Shown piece by piece: positions 19,657 through 28,606 of a stretch of DNA of 64,000 nucleotides. The DNA lies in assembly GCF_015710575.1 (NCBI RefSeq), contig NZ_CP065373.1, positions 4,588,001 through 4,652,000 on the forward strand, written 5' to 3'. Under the pieces are notes generated by a model, which was given only the letters and a program-made list of their open reading frames with translations, ran no database searches and was not told the origin of the DNA. Source of the DNA: Mycolicibacterium mengxianglii (GTDB lineage Bacteria > Actinomycetota > Actinomycetes > Mycobacteriales > Mycobacteriaceae). The position numbers and the translations under genes were made by a program. Within the stretch, counting starts at the first letter, position 1. The number at the start of each line of letters is the position of its first letter.

Positions 19657-20640
19657 CTACAACGCCCGCATCACTTGGCGGGCAACGTCTTCGATGCGTC
19701 GTGCCGTTTGCTGATCGAAGGGTAGGGTGGCCGGTACGTCGACGACGGTGGTGACGATCCCGAGATCCTCACGCTCCCAACGGGCTCCGGCCCGGTCCAT
19801 GATCTTGCGCATGGCCAGGTTGTCCGACAAGACCCGGCCCGAGAAGCTCTTCACCCCGGCGACGCGGGCCGCGACCGCGAGTGCGCCCATGAGATAGGTC
19901 CCGATCCCCCGGCCCTGGTATTCGTCTCCGACGGTGAATGCGATCTCGGCAGTGCTGGCGTCACGCTCATCGCGCACAAACCGCGCATCGGCGACCACAT
20001 CACCGGATTCGGTGGTGACCACCCAGACGAAATGGTTGATGTAGTCGACTTCGAACAGATAACGCATCAGGCTCGGTGTCGGCACTCTCGGCGATTGGAA
20101 CCGCCGGTACATCGTCTCGCTGGAGAACTCCACCGGACTGTTGGTGGTCCGCTCGACGTCACCGGGCATCACCGGGCGCAGCAGCAGGCGCACCCCGCCG
20201 GCCAGCTCCATCGGAATCGGGGTGATGAACGCCGCCAGCCGCTGCCGGGCGGTGCGGATGAGCATGGCAAGCACGCCGGGCAGCTCGATCAGCTCGTCGA
20301 AGGCCTCGTCGCCGCCGGACCAGCCGATCACTTCCTCGATCGCGGTGACGGTCGCGGTGCGCGCCGAGTGCCGCAACAAGGCGATCTCGCCGACGATCCG
20401 GCCGGGGCCGACGTCGGTGACAAAGGAATACCCGTCCCCGCTGTGGGAGACCTCGACCCGGCCGCTGTGGATGATCAGGAAGAAGTCGGCAGGCTCGCCC
20501 TGGCGCATCAGCGTGTCGCCGACGCCGGCGTACACCGGGGTGAGCTGCTGGGCCAGCGGATACAGGTCAGCGCCGAAGCAGTCGGCGAACACCGAAAGAG
20601 CCGCGAGGTCGCTGGCCCGCTGGACTATCGGTTCGGCCAC
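19657..20640 (-). CDS. pat: cAMP-dependent protein lysine acetyltransferase
   Basis: Pat acetylates lysines in acyl-CoA synthetases and other enzymes when cAMP binds. The 327-residue protein has an N-terminal cyclic-nucleotide-binding domain (about 10-140) with the phosphate-binding cassette GEIALLRHSARTATV, and a C-terminal GNAT domain (about 145-320) with the acetyl-CoA loop QGRGIGTYL and an AEIAF glutamate preceding it. Length and order match Rv0998 and the M. smegmatis enzyme. GTG 20640 has a good AAGGACG ribosome-binding site. The ureD stop lies 43 bp upstream. Confidence 0.93.
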   Translation of the reverse strand: MAEPIVQRASDLAALSVFADCFGADLYPLAQQLTPVYAGVGDTLMRQGEPADFFLIIHSGRVEVSHSGDGYSFVTDVGPGRIVGEIALLRHSARTATVTAIEEVIGWSGGDEAFDELIELPGVLAMLIRTARQRLAAFITPIPMELAGGVRLLLRPVMPGDVERTTNSPVEFSSETMYRRFQSPRVPTPSLMRYLFEVDYINHFVWVVTTESGDVVADARFVRDERDASTAEIAFTVGDEYQGRGIGTYLMGALAVAARVAGVKSFSGRVLSDNLAMRKIMDRAGARWEREDLGIVTTVVDVPATLPFDQQTARRIEDVARQVMRAL

Positions 20641-20683
20641 GTTGTCGTCCTTCCGATAGGACGAACGTTACCGGACCGGCCGC

Positions 20684-21499
20684 CTACCCCGGGGCGGATA
20701 ACATCGGCTTCTCCGTCCGCAACACCTGGAGCGCCGCCTGCACTGCACTGATCGCCGACCGCAACACACCACCGTCGGACGCCGCGATCCGGACCGCCCA
20801 CCCGGCGCCGTTCGGGAGGTCGCTGACACCGACGTACACCCGTCTCCCGGTCAGCACCGACAGCGACTCCAGCTCCGGCGACAGCGCGGTCATCGCGATA
20901 TCGAGCCCGGCCCCGACTACGTACACCGTCGCAAAAGCCATGGGGGCGCGTCGAACCCGGGGCATCGCGTCGAGCACCTGGGCATCCAGCGCCAACCGCG
21001 TTCCGTCCACCGCGGTGATCTCCACACCGGACTCGTAGCTGCCGAACTGCTGGTCGGTCAGCTCGGGATGCAGCACCACAGCGTCGACCAGCACCGCGCA
21101 CCCGCCGGGCGCCACGCAGACGTGCATCCGCTGGCGATAGTGCGCGTACGGAGTGAGGATGCGCGGCGCCGGGTCGAGCAGCAGCCTGCTGGTCTCGTCC
21201 ACCCGCACGTCGGTGTCCTCCACCGCAACCTCGCCGCCCGGAACCCCCGTGACCATGGTCGCGCCCTGGCCCCGCACCGCCGCGTAGCCGCCGGCGACCA
21301 CACCGATGCGCTGGGACACCAGATCACCGGGAATGACGGTGCCCGCCGCGTTCTGCACGGTCACCGATCCGAGCGACGGCTGCGCGGGGTCGGTGAACAC
21401 CCGGCCGATCAGCAGCGGCCAGCGGTACCGGCGGCGGGTCAACACCGTCCGGCCGCCGACCAGCGAGAACGTGAGATCAAGCGCCGCAGTGACACTCAC
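20684..21499 (-). CDS. ureD: Urease accessory protein UreD
   Basis: UreD is the scaffold that recruits UreF and UreG to apo-urease for nickel insertion. The 271-residue protein is divergent but contains the family's [20 protein letters not shown] and [20 protein letters not shown] regions and is coded last in the urease set. Its ATG overlaps the ureG stop by four bases, so coupling is tight. No terminator hairpin is obvious in the 43 bp before pat. Confidence 0.82.
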   Translation of the reverse strand: MSVTAALDLTFSLVGGRTVLTRRRYRWPLLIGRVFTDPAQPSLGSVTVQNAAGTVIPGDLVSQRIGVVAGGYAAVRGQGATMVTGVPGGEVAVEDTDVRVDETSRLLLDPAPRILTPYAHYRQRMHVCVAPGGCAVLVDAVVLHPELTDQQFGSYESGVEITAVDGTRLALDAQVLDAMPRVRRAPMAFATVYVVGAGLDIAMTALSPELESLSVLTGRRVYVGVSDLPNGAGWAVRIAASDGGVLRSAISAVQAALQVLRTEKPMLSAPG

Positions 21500-22101
21500 A
21501 CGAAGAGCACTTCCCGCTCGAGCACGTCCATCAGCGAATCGAGCCCGTCGCCGCCGCGGGCGCTGATCGCGACGACGGGACGGCCACCGCGCACGTCGTC
21601 GGCCTCTTTGAGCATCAGCGACAGGTCCACCCCGACATACGGCGCCAAGTCCACCTTGTTGACCACCAGCAGGTCACAGCGCACCACACCGGGCCCGCGC
21701 TTGCGGGGGATGTCGTCACCACCGGCCACATCGATCACGAACAACCAGTAATCCACCAGGTCACGCGAGAACGTCGACGCCAGATTGTCGCCGCCGGATT
21801 CCAGCAGGATCATCTCGGTGTCCGGGAACTCGGCCTCCAGCGCATCGGCCGCCGCGATGTTCAGCGACGGGTCCTCACGGATCACGGTGTGGGGGCAGCC
21901 GCCGGCTTCGACGGCGCGCACCCTCCGTGGGTCGATCAGCCCCGAACGTCGCACCCGCTCGGCGTCCTCGGCAGTCACCAGATCGTTGGTGATCACCGAC
22001 AGCACCCGGCCACGGCGGGCGAAGCCGGCCAGCAGGGCCTCGACCAGTGCCGTCTTGCCGGATCCGACGGGCCCCCCGATACCTATCCGAGCAGCCTTCA
22101 T
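21496..22101 (-). CDS. ureG: Urease accessory GTPase UreG
   Basis: UreG is a SIMIBI-class GTPase that delivers Ni2+ to urease. The 201-residue protein has the P-loop [15 protein letters not shown] starting at residue 9, the nickel-binding Cys-Pro-His in [31 protein letters not shown], and the guanine-specificity motif NKVD. It overlaps both ureC and ureD by four bases. All signature residues are intact. Confidence 0.95.
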   Translation of the reverse strand: MKAARIGIGGPVGSGKTALVEALLAGFARRGRVLSVITNDLVTAEDAERVRRSGLIDPRRVRAVEAGGCPHTVIREDPSLNIAAADALEAEFPDTEMILLESGGDNLASTFSRDLVDYWLFVIDVAGGDDIPRKRGPGVVRCDLLVVNKVDLAPYVGVDLSLMLKEADDVRGGRPVVAISARGGDGLDSLMDVLEREVLFV

Positions 22102-23804
22102 CGCAGCATGAACTTCCTCGAGAAGGCCACCGCGGCAGCCGGTTCGGCTGTCAGCAGCTGGCCGTCGGCGCGCACGTCGAAGGTCCGCGGGTCCACTTCG
22201 ACGTGCGGCAGCGCCGCGTTGCGGACCATGTGCGATTTGCGCAAGCCGCGCACCGATTTGATCGGCAGGACATTCTTGCGCAGCCCGAGCTTCTGGGGCA
22301 CACCGGCATCCACGGCCAGCGACGACATGAACACGAAACCCAGCTCGGCGGCCGCGTCGCCGAGAGCGCCCCAGTTGGGGCGCTGGATCACCGGCTCCGA
22401 CGACGAGATCGATCCGGCAGCGTCGCCCAGGGCGGCCCAGGCGACGAACCCGTTCTTGAGCACCACCTTGGGCTTGACACCGAAGAACGCGGGTTGCCAG
22501 ATGACCAGATCGGCCACCTTGCCCACCTCGACGGATCCGATGTGGTCGTCGGCGCCGACGGAAATCGCGGGGTTGATGGTAAGTTTCGCGATGTAGCGCT
22601 TGACGCGTTCATTGTCGGCGGCGGCCGTGGTCTCCTCGGGCAGCCGCCCCACCCGCTGTTTCATCACCGCGGCGAGTTGCCAGCAGTTGGCGATGTTCTC
22701 GGCGACGCGCCCCATCCCCTGGGTGTCGCTGCCGAAGATGGAGATCGCCCCCATATCGTGCAGGAAGTCCTCGGCCACCATGGTCTGCGGCCGGATCCGC
22801 GCCTCGGCGAACGCAATGTCTTCCGGCGCTTCCCAATTCATCAGGTGTGCCAGCATCGTCATCGGCACCCCTTCGTCGAGACCTCCCAGGGTGTACGGGT
22901 TGGTGGGGTTGGTGGTGCCGGGGATGACGTTGTCGTAGCTGACGCAACGGATGAGGTCCGGAGCGTGCCCACCGCCGGCGCCTTCGATGTGGTACAGGTG
23001 GATCGTGCGGTCGCCGATCGTCGACATCGTGGTTTCGGAGAAGCCGAACTCGTTGATGGAATCGGTGTGCAGGTGCACCGCGAAATCAGCGGAATCGGCG
23101 GCCACCAGGGTTTGGTCGATGATCGCGGGTGAGGCACCGAAGTCCTCGTGGATCTTCACCGCGCCGGCTCCGGCCGCCACCATCTCCAGCACCGCCGCGG
23201 GGTCCGACGAGCCGCGGCCGAACGGCACGTAGTTCATCGGGGTGTATTCGCCTGCCTTGAGGAACAGCCCGAGATTGCGGGGCCCCCCGGTGGCCACCTC
23301 GAAGGTGGGCCCCAGCGAGCCACCGATGAGCGTGGTGGTTCCGGTGGAGAGTGCATGTTCGGTCTGCTGGGGCGAGATCAGGTGAGCGTGGGTCTCGATG
23401 GCACCCGCGGTGACGATCATCCCTTCGGCCGGAATCGGCGTGGTGGCGGTGCCGACCACCATCCCCTCGGTGACACCGGGCATGATGTCCGGATTGCCGG
23501 CTTTGCCGATCCCGACGATCCGGCCGTCGCGAATGCCGATATCGGCTTTGATGATGCCGGCCACCGCGTCGACGATCAGTGCGTTCATGATGACGTAGTC
23601 CAGCGCACCGTCGGCCACCATGGTCGACGGCCGGTATCCTTCGCCGTCACGCACGGATTTTCCTGCACCACTGAGCAACTCGTAACCGGGAATCGTGTGG
23701 TCGTGTTCGACTTCGATGAACAGATCGGAGTCGGCCAGCCGCACCCGGTCGCCGGTGGTGGGTCCGAACACCCGCGCGTATGCCTGCCGGTCAACCGTGG
23801 TCAC
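22098..23804 (-). CDS. ureC: Urease alpha subunit, divergent, flap cysteine replaced
   Basis: UreC carries the dinickel site that hydrolyses urea to ammonia and carbamate. From GTG 23804 it has 568 residues, the normal length. His139 and His141 ([11 protein letters not shown]), the carbamylated Lys217 and His219 (KIHED), His246, His272 and Asp360 (SDTQGMGR) are all conserved. The flap motif usually written MVCHHLD reads MLAHLMN here, so Cys319 (Klebsiella numbering) is Ala while His320 is kept. The stretch after GTTTLIGG also departs from the norm. The GTG overlaps the ureAB stop by four bases; the longer frame upstream lies inside ureAB. Probably active, with possible altered substrate range. 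Confidence 0.93.
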   Translation of the reverse strand: MTTVDRQAYARVFGPTTGDRVRLADSDLFIEVEHDHTIPGYELLSGAGKSVRDGEGYRPSTMVADGALDYVIMNALIVDAVAGIIKADIGIRDGRIVGIGKAGNPDIMPGVTEGMVVGTATTPIPAEGMIVTAGAIETHAHLISPQQTEHALSTGTTTLIGGSLGPTFEVATGGPRNLGLFLKAGEYTPMNYVPFGRGSSDPAAVLEMVAAGAGAVKIHEDFGASPAIIDQTLVAADSADFAVHLHTDSINEFGFSETTMSTIGDRTIHLYHIEGAGGGHAPDLIRCVSYDNVIPGTTNPTNPYTLGGLDEGVPMTMLAHLMNWEAPEDIAFAEARIRPQTMVAEDFLHDMGAISIFGSDTQGMGRVAENIANCWQLAAVMKQRVGRLPEETTAAADNERVKRYIAKLTINPAISVGADDHIGSVEVGKVADLVIWQPAFFGVKPKVVLKNGFVAWAALGDAAGSISSSEPVIQRPNWGALGDAAAELGFVFMSSLAVDAGVPQKLGLRKNVLPIKSVRGLRKSHMVRNAALPHVEVDPRTFDVRADGQLLTAEPAAAVAFSRKFMLR

Positions 23805-24451
23805 AGTGCCGCCTCCAGTGCGCCGTCGGCGTCCAAAGACCCGTTGACCAGTCCCGAGAACCCCTGGGCGACGCGGGCGCCGCCCATCGGTACCAGCGCG
23901 ACGTCCACCGGGATCCCCGGCTCGAAACGGACACCGCCTCCCGACGGCACGTCGAGTTTGTGGCCCCATGCGGCTCGCCGGTCGAACTCCAGAGCGGGGT
24001 TGGTCTCGAAGAAGTGCGCCTGGCTGCGCACCTGGATGTCGCGGTCCCCGCGGTTGACCACCGTCAGCGACACGCGCTGCAGGCCGGGGAACAGCTCGAC
24101 CGGCTCGTCGCCCACGATGATCTCCCCCGGTCGGATGTCATTGTCGCCCCGGGCAATCGGATCGATCAGCGTCACCAGTTTGGTGCCGTCCGGGAACGAC
24201 GCGTCGACGGCGACGATACGCACCATGTCGGGCACTCCGGGCTCACACTGCTCGGCGCACAGCAGCGCCGCGGCGTGGTCTATCACCTCGTCGTAGGCCA
24301 TGTTCTTGCGCGCGGCGAGCATCACCTCGTCGACCAGCAGTGCCACCGCTTCCGGATGACTCAGCAGGACGCCTTCGCGCAGGTTGCGCCGCGCCAGCTC
24401 TGCCGCGGTGAACACGGTCAGGCGCTCCATTTCGGTGGGTGTCAGATTCAT
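23801..24451 (-). CDS. ureAB: Urease gamma-beta fusion subunit
   Basis: The 216-residue protein joins the gamma subunit (residues 1 to about 98: MNLTPTEMERLTVFTAAELA, LLSHPEAVALLVDEV) directly to the beta subunit (about 105-216: RPGEIIVGDEPVEL, HFFETNPALEFDR, VRFEPG, GFSGLVNGSLD). Most actinobacteria encode these separately; the fused arrangement is best known from Helicobacter. The beta part reads SQAHFFE where SHYHFFE is usual. ATG 24451 matches normal UreA N-termini. It lies 10 bp downstream of ureF and overlaps ureC by four bases. Confidence 0.93.
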   Translation of the reverse strand: MNLTPTEMERLTVFTAAELARRNLREGVLLSHPEAVALLVDEVMLAARKNMAYDEVIDHAAALLCAEQCEPGVPDMVRIVAVDASFPDGTKLVTLIDPIARGDNDIRPGEIIVGDEPVELFPGLQRVSLTVVNRGDRDIQVRSQAHFFETNPALEFDRRAAWGHKLDVPSGGGVRFEPGIPVDVALVPMGGARVAQGFSGLVNGSLDADGALEAAL

Positions 24452-24461
24452 GGGTTCTCCC

Positions 24462-25133
24462 TCAACTGGCGAACAGTCGTACGCCGTCACCGCGCCGTTG
24501 CGCGGCGATGTCGGCGTACGCGGTGAATGTGGCGGGTGTGCTGCGGGGTTGGCGACGCAGCACGTCGAGCAGTAGCGGTGTCAGTGCGGTTGTCACCCGC
24601 TGGGCCCCGAGGTGGCCGACGATACCGAGACGCAGTGCCGCACTGGTGATCCCGGACACCACCTGCCAGGCGGCGACGGTCTCGGCGGTGTGCAGCTCCA
24701 GCCCGGCGGCCCGGAGGCACACCGCTTGCGCCACCGGCAGGTGCCCCGGAGCGCTGCCGTCGAGCACCCGGCGCCGGTAGTCGGCGACATCGATGCCGGC
24801 GTCGGCGTCCAGGACCGCGCCGAATGTGGTCAAGGTCGCGGCCCCGGCCCGTCGGGAAGCCTCCCGCAGTACCGACATGGCCGCTACTGCCTCGGCGAGC
24901 CCATCGGTCACGCCGGGGTCCTCGGCGGCCCAGGCCCGGCGCAGCAGGACCCGGTCACAGCTGTGCCAGCGACTCTCGAGTTGTTCGGCGGCGAAGGCAC
25001 TGACATCGGCCTCGTCGAGTACCAGGCCGTCGCGATGGGAACCTTCCAGGCCCGACGAGAAGGCGAAGCCACCGCTGGGAAAAGCACTGTCGCCGAAGCG
25101 GACCGCGGCCAGCAGCTGTGCCAGCTCACCCAT
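24462..25133 (-). CDS. ureF: Urease accessory protein UreF
   Basis: UreF links UreD to UreG in the nickel-insertion complex. The protein (223 residues) is all-helical and contains FGDSAFPSGGFAFSSGLEG near the N-terminus, the family's most conserved stretch. ATG 25133, within an eight-base overlap with ureE, gives the normal N-terminus MGELAQLLAAVRF; the longer frame upstream overlaps ureE and is not coding. Confidence 0.9.
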   Translation of the reverse strand: MGELAQLLAAVRFGDSAFPSGGFAFSSGLEGSHRDGLVLDEADVSAFAAEQLESRWHSCDRVLLRRAWAAEDPGVTDGLAEAVAAMSVLREASRRAGAATLTTFGAVLDADAGIDVADYRRRVLDGSAPGHLPVAQAVCLRAAGLELHTAETVAAWQVVSGITSAALRLGIVGHLGAQRVTTALTPLLLDVLRRQPRSTPATFTAYADIAAQRRGDGVRLFAS

Positions 25134-25596
25134 CGGCGTCCCGCACCACACCCACCCGGCCGCTGCTGAGGAGCTCGGCGAGCCTCGCGGTGTAGTCCTG
25201 TTCGGCGGCTTCCAGATGCACCACGAGGACGTCGTCGCGCTGCTCGACTTTCCAGTGCAGGTGCCCGGCCAGGAACCCCAACCGCAGCGCGGCCGCGACA
25301 TCCGTTGCGCGCAACGTCAGCACTCGCGGCGCGCCGGCCCGCACCACGACGGCGCGGTCCGACTCGAGTAGCAGCACGGCCCCGTCGGCCAGCGCGGCGT
25401 CGCGTGGCAGCACCACGGCATAGTCGGTACCGGCGTCCGAGGTGACCCGCAGCCGTTTGCGGTCCAGGTCGTGGATATCCAGGTGTACGTATTGCACTGC
25501 CTGCCGGTGGCGTAGCTCGTGCAGCTGGCCCGCGATGGCATCATCGGTGCTCCACCCGACGATGCCGTCGAGGATCTGCAACACCGCACCCGTCAC
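25126..25596 (-). CDS. ureE: Urease accessory nickel chaperone UreE
   Basis: UreE carries Ni2+ to the urease activation complex. The 156-residue protein has the peptide-binding N-terminal domain and a C-terminal metal-binding domain with GHLHWKVEQRDD, where a histidine at the dimer interface normally binds nickel. It lacks the histidine-rich tail of Klebsiella UreE. M. tuberculosis has no ureE, which sets this urease apart from the usual mycobacterial cluster. Its GTG overlaps the amidase stop by four bases. Confidence 0.82.
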   Translation of the reverse strand: MTGAVLQILDGIVGWSTDDAIAGQLHELRHRQAVQYVHLDIHDLDRKRLRVTSDAGTDYAVVLPRDAALADGAVLLLESDRAVVVRAGAPRVLTLRATDVAAALRLGFLAGHLHWKVEQRDDVLVVHLEAAEQDYTARLAELLSSGRVGVVRDADG

Positions 25597-27002
25597 TGGG
25601 CGGCCCCGGCGAGAACCGGGGCGATCTTGCCGACCACATCCGAATTCTGTTCCAGCGCATAGCCGACCTGCAGGATCTCCGGCTCCGCGAACGGCTTGCC
25701 GAGGATCTGCACCCCCAGCGGCAGGCCGGCGTCGGTGAATCCCGCGGGGACCGACAGCGATGGCAGCCCGGTGATGTTGGCAGGTGCCGAAAGCCGTACG
25801 TAGGCAGGAGTGGACGCCTCGACGCTGCCGTCGGGCCAGGTGATGAACGGGTCGGACCGCAGTGTCGCCGCGCCGACAACGGTGGGTGCCAACAGCACGT
25901 CGATGCCGGTGAACATCTCTTTCCAGGCTGCCTGGATCTGGGTGCGCAGCCGCAGCGCATTGATGTAGTCGGTGGCCAGTTCGGCAGCGCCGGTCTCGAG
26001 CAGGGTGCGCACCTCGTCGGTGAACTTTTCCGGCGAATCACGCAGGCAATCCTGATGGTAGGCGGTGGCCTCGGGCATCATGATCGCCCACTCGGTGGCA
26101 ATGATGTGTTCGGCCAGGGGGATTGTCACCTCGACCAGTTCGGCCCCGAGGCTCTCCAGGATGGCCGCGGCGGTCTGGGCGGCCGCGGCGGCCTCCGGTT
26201 CGACGTGCTCGGTGTAGAAGTTGGTGGGGATGCCGATCTTCTTCCCGGCCACCCCGGCACCGATGCCGGTCACCATGTCGGGTACCGGCACGTCGACCGT
26301 CGCCGGGTCGCGCCGGTCGTAACCTGACATCGCCATCATCACCAAGGCCGAGTCGATCACGTTGCGGCTCAACGGGCCCACGTGATCCAACGACCACGAC
26401 AGTGACGCGACCCCGACGCGCGATGCCCGGCCGAAGGTCGGCTTGAGTCCGACCGTGCCGCACAGCGCCGCCGGGATCCGGATCGACCCTCCGGTGTCGC
26501 TGCCCAGCGCGACATGCACCACACCCGCCCCGACGGCGGCACCGGAGCCACCGCTGGAGCCACCGGGGGTGCGGTCCGGCGCCCAGGGGTTCCCCGAAGT
26601 CGGTGTGGTTGCCCCGTAGGCGAATTCATGGGTGTGTGTCTTGCCGATCAGGGTCATCCCGGCGTCGAAGAGCTTGGCGACCGACGCCGCGTCGGCCCCC
26701 GGCACGTGGTCGGCGCGTTGGGCCGAGCTGGAGGTGGTCTTGATCCCCGCGGTGTCGTAGAGGTCCTTGACTCCCAACGGAATCCCGTGCAACGGGCCGC
26801 GGTAATGGCCGTCGGCGATCTCTTTTTCGGCAATCTTGGCCTGCTCCAGCGCGCGCTCCGGCGTGGTGGTGACGAATGCGGTCAGCATCGGCTCGGTTGC
26901 TTCGAGGCGGGCCAGCGACGACTGGGCCACTTCCACCGGGGAGACCTCTTTGGCCTGGATCTTCGCCGCGACCTCGATCAGCGGGAGTTCGTACAGTTCC
27001 AT
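25593..27002 (-). CDS. Amidase-signature hydrolase
   Basis: Amidase-signature enzymes hydrolyse carboxamides with a Ser-cisSer-Lys triad. The 469-residue protein has the lysine in PLGVKDLYDTAG, the glycine-serine loop GGSSGGSGAAVGAG with the cis-serine, and the nucleophile in DTGGSIRIPAALCG. Such enzymes include AtzE-type hydrolases, GatA and aryl-acylamidases; the lack of a gatB and the urease next door argue for a catabolic role. It overlaps ureE by four bases and lies 17 bp after a small AtzG-like gene, its probable partner. Confidence 0.88.
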   Translation of the reverse strand: MELYELPLIEVAAKIQAKEVSPVEVAQSSLARLEATEPMLTAFVTTTPERALEQAKIAEKEIADGHYRGPLHGIPLGVKDLYDTAGIKTTSSSAQRADHVPGADAASVAKLFDAGMTLIGKTHTHEFAYGATTPTSGNPWAPDRTPGGSSGGSGAAVGAGVVHVALGSDTGGSIRIPAALCGTVGLKPTFGRASRVGVASLSWSLDHVGPLSRNVIDSALVMMAMSGYDRRDPATVDVPVPDMVTGIGAGVAGKKIGIPTNFYTEHVEPEAAAAAQTAAAILESLGAELVEVTIPLAEHIIATEWAIMMPEATAYHQDCLRDSPEKFTDEVRTLLETGAAELATDYINALRLRTQIQAAWKEMFTGIDVLLAPTVVGAATLRSDPFITWPDGSVEASTPAYVRLSAPANITGLPSLSVPAGFTDAGLPLGVQILGKPFAEPEILQVGYALEQNSDVVGKIAPVLAGAAQ

Positions 27003-27019
27003 CAGCGCAGTTCCTTCCT

Positions 27020-27217
27020 CTAGTCCCAGCCGGCCTTGAAGCCCACGGCCGGGACGGTCTCGCCCAGGCCTTTCACCGATGCCTGCCGGATCAGCGCCAG
27101 CGTCGACGAATAGGTCTCGTAGTGTTCGGCCAACCGTTCGGGTGAGACGGTGAGCCCGGCGTAGTCGAATACGGCGGCCACATCGGCTTCTGATGGGGTC
27201 ACGTCACTGTCGGACAT
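27020..27217 (-). CDS. Small AtzG/GatC-like protein, probable amidase partner
   Basis: The 65-residue protein is acidic and helical: AAVFDYAGLTVSPERLAEHYETYS, then an LALIRQA helix and the tail PAVGFKAGWD. Length, the SPERLAEHYE-type helix pair and the Pro-Ala plus aromatic C-terminus resemble AtzG (DUF4089) and GatC, small subunits that stabilise amidase-signature enzymes. It sits between two amidase genes with gaps of 17 and 21 bp, the place such a partner would occupy. The assignment rests on size, context and a loose pattern, so it is tentative; which amidase it would bind is not known. Confidence 0.6.
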   Translation of the reverse strand: MSDSDVTPSEADVAAVFDYAGLTVSPERLAEHYETYSSTLALIRQASVKGLGETVPAVGFKAGWD

Positions 27218-27238
27218 CGGATCTCCTTCTGGTTGTTG

Positions 27239-28597
27239 TCACAGTTCGGGGGTGTGCTCAACCCAACCGGCCAGCTGTTCAAAGGCCCGCCCGGCCGCCA
27301 GTACCGTGGCGTCGGCACCCGGGCGGCCCATCAACTGCAGGCCGATCGGGAGCCCGTCGGCGCCGAAGCCCGCAGGCACGGTCAGCGCCGGCATCCCGGT
27401 CACGTTCGCCGGCACCGTCAGCGCGTTGATGCCGGCCAGGATCGGCACGGTCTTGCCGCCGAGTTCGACTTCGGTGGCGCCGTAGTGCGGTGCGGTCATC
27501 GCAATGGTCGGTGAGATCAGCAGCTCCACTCCCGAGGCGAACATGGCGTCCATCCCGGCGATGACGGCTGCGCGGGCCCGCAGGGCCGCCAGGTACTCGA
27601 CCCCGGTGAATGCCGCACCGGCGGCCAGTGCCGCTTGCACGTCGGCGCCGAATCGGTCCGGCTGCATCCCGTCCTGCATCGCATGCCAGGCGGCGGCTTC
27701 CACTCCGGCCAGCACGTCGACGACCTGCGGGCACAGGTCCACATCGGTGAAGGCGACCTGGCGAATGGTGGCGCCCGCCGATTCGAGGGTGCGCACGGCG
27801 GCATCGAAGCCTGCTGCCACGTCAGGGGTGAGCCGGTCGCAGAAGTAGTCCTGGGCCACGCCTATGGTGATACCCGCAAGTCCGCGACCGAATTCGCTGC
27901 GCAGGTCCGGCACCGGTGCGGCGCTGCTGTAGGGGTCGGCGGAGTCATGGCCGGCGATGACCTCGAGCAACGCCACGGTGTCGTCGACGGTGCGCCCCAG
28001 CGGACCGGTGTGATCCAGCGTGGAGCTGATGGCACTGACCCCACGCCGGCTGACCATGCCGAATGTCGGTTTGTGGCCGGTGACCCCGCACAGTGCCGCG
28101 GGAATGCGAATGGATCCGCCGGTGTCGGTACCGAGCCCGGCGGCCACCACCCCCGCGGCGATCGCGGCACCGCTGCCACCGCTCGACCCACCCGGGATGC
28201 GGTCGGGCGACCAGGGGTTACGGGTCGGCGGGGTGCTGACTCCGTAGGCGTACTCGTGGGTGGTGGTCTTGCCGATGATGATCGCGCCGGCGTCCCGTAA
28301 CCGGGACACGGCTTCGGAGTCTTGTGCCGCGAGATGTTCCGGAGCGCCCAACGAGCCGTTGCCGGTGCGGTAGCCACCCACGTCGTAGATGTCTTTGACG
28401 ACCACGGGGATGCCCGCCAGCGACCCGGTGGCCGAGTTTTCCCGCTGCTGTTGCGCCACGGCGAGCGCCTCGTCGGCGAAAACAGCGGCGAACGCCTGAA
28501 TCTTGTCTTCTGTCTGCGTGATTCGTGCCAACGCGGCGCGGACGGCTTCGACCGGGTCGTGGTGTTGCGCGGTACGGATGCTGAGAGTTTCGGTCAC
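27239..28597 (-). CDS. Amidase-signature hydrolase
   Basis: The 452-residue protein has the complete amidase triad: lysine in VVVKDIYDVGG, cis-serine in GGSSGGSGAAIAAG and nucleophilic serine in DTGGSIRIPAALCG. It is a clear paralogue of the second amidase encoded downstream but differs markedly in its C-terminal substrate-binding half, so the two probably act on different amides. It lies 10 bp after the last ABC-transporter gene, which suggests it acts on the imported compound. Confidence 0.88.
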   Translation of the reverse strand: MTETLSIRTAQHHDPVEAVRAALARITQTEDKIQAFAAVFADEALAVAQQQRENSATGSLAGIPVVVKDIYDVGGYRTGNGSLGAPEHLAAQDSEAVSRLRDAGAIIIGKTTTHEYAYGVSTPPTRNPWSPDRIPGGSSGGSGAAIAAGVVAAGLGTDTGGSIRIPAALCGVTGHKPTFGMVSRRGVSAISSTLDHTGPLGRTVDDTVALLEVIAGHDSADPYSSAAPVPDLRSEFGRGLAGITIGVAQDYFCDRLTPDVAAGFDAAVRTLESAGATIRQVAFTDVDLCPQVVDVLAGVEAAAWHAMQDGMQPDRFGADVQAALAAGAAFTGVEYLAALRARAAVIAGMDAMFASGVELLISPTIAMTAPHYGATEVELGGKTVPILAGINALTVPANVTGMPALTVPAGFGADGLPIGLQLMGRPGADATVLAAGRAFEQLAGWVEHTPEL

Positions 28598-28606
28598 GGT
28601 TCCCTT

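Noticed and set aside
20641..20683. Attachment-site copy of the tRNA-Ala 3' end at the far end of the amide-urea locus
   Set aside because: No stretch resembling the tRNA 3' end was seen around 20.6 kb, and no integrase gene lies in the locus.
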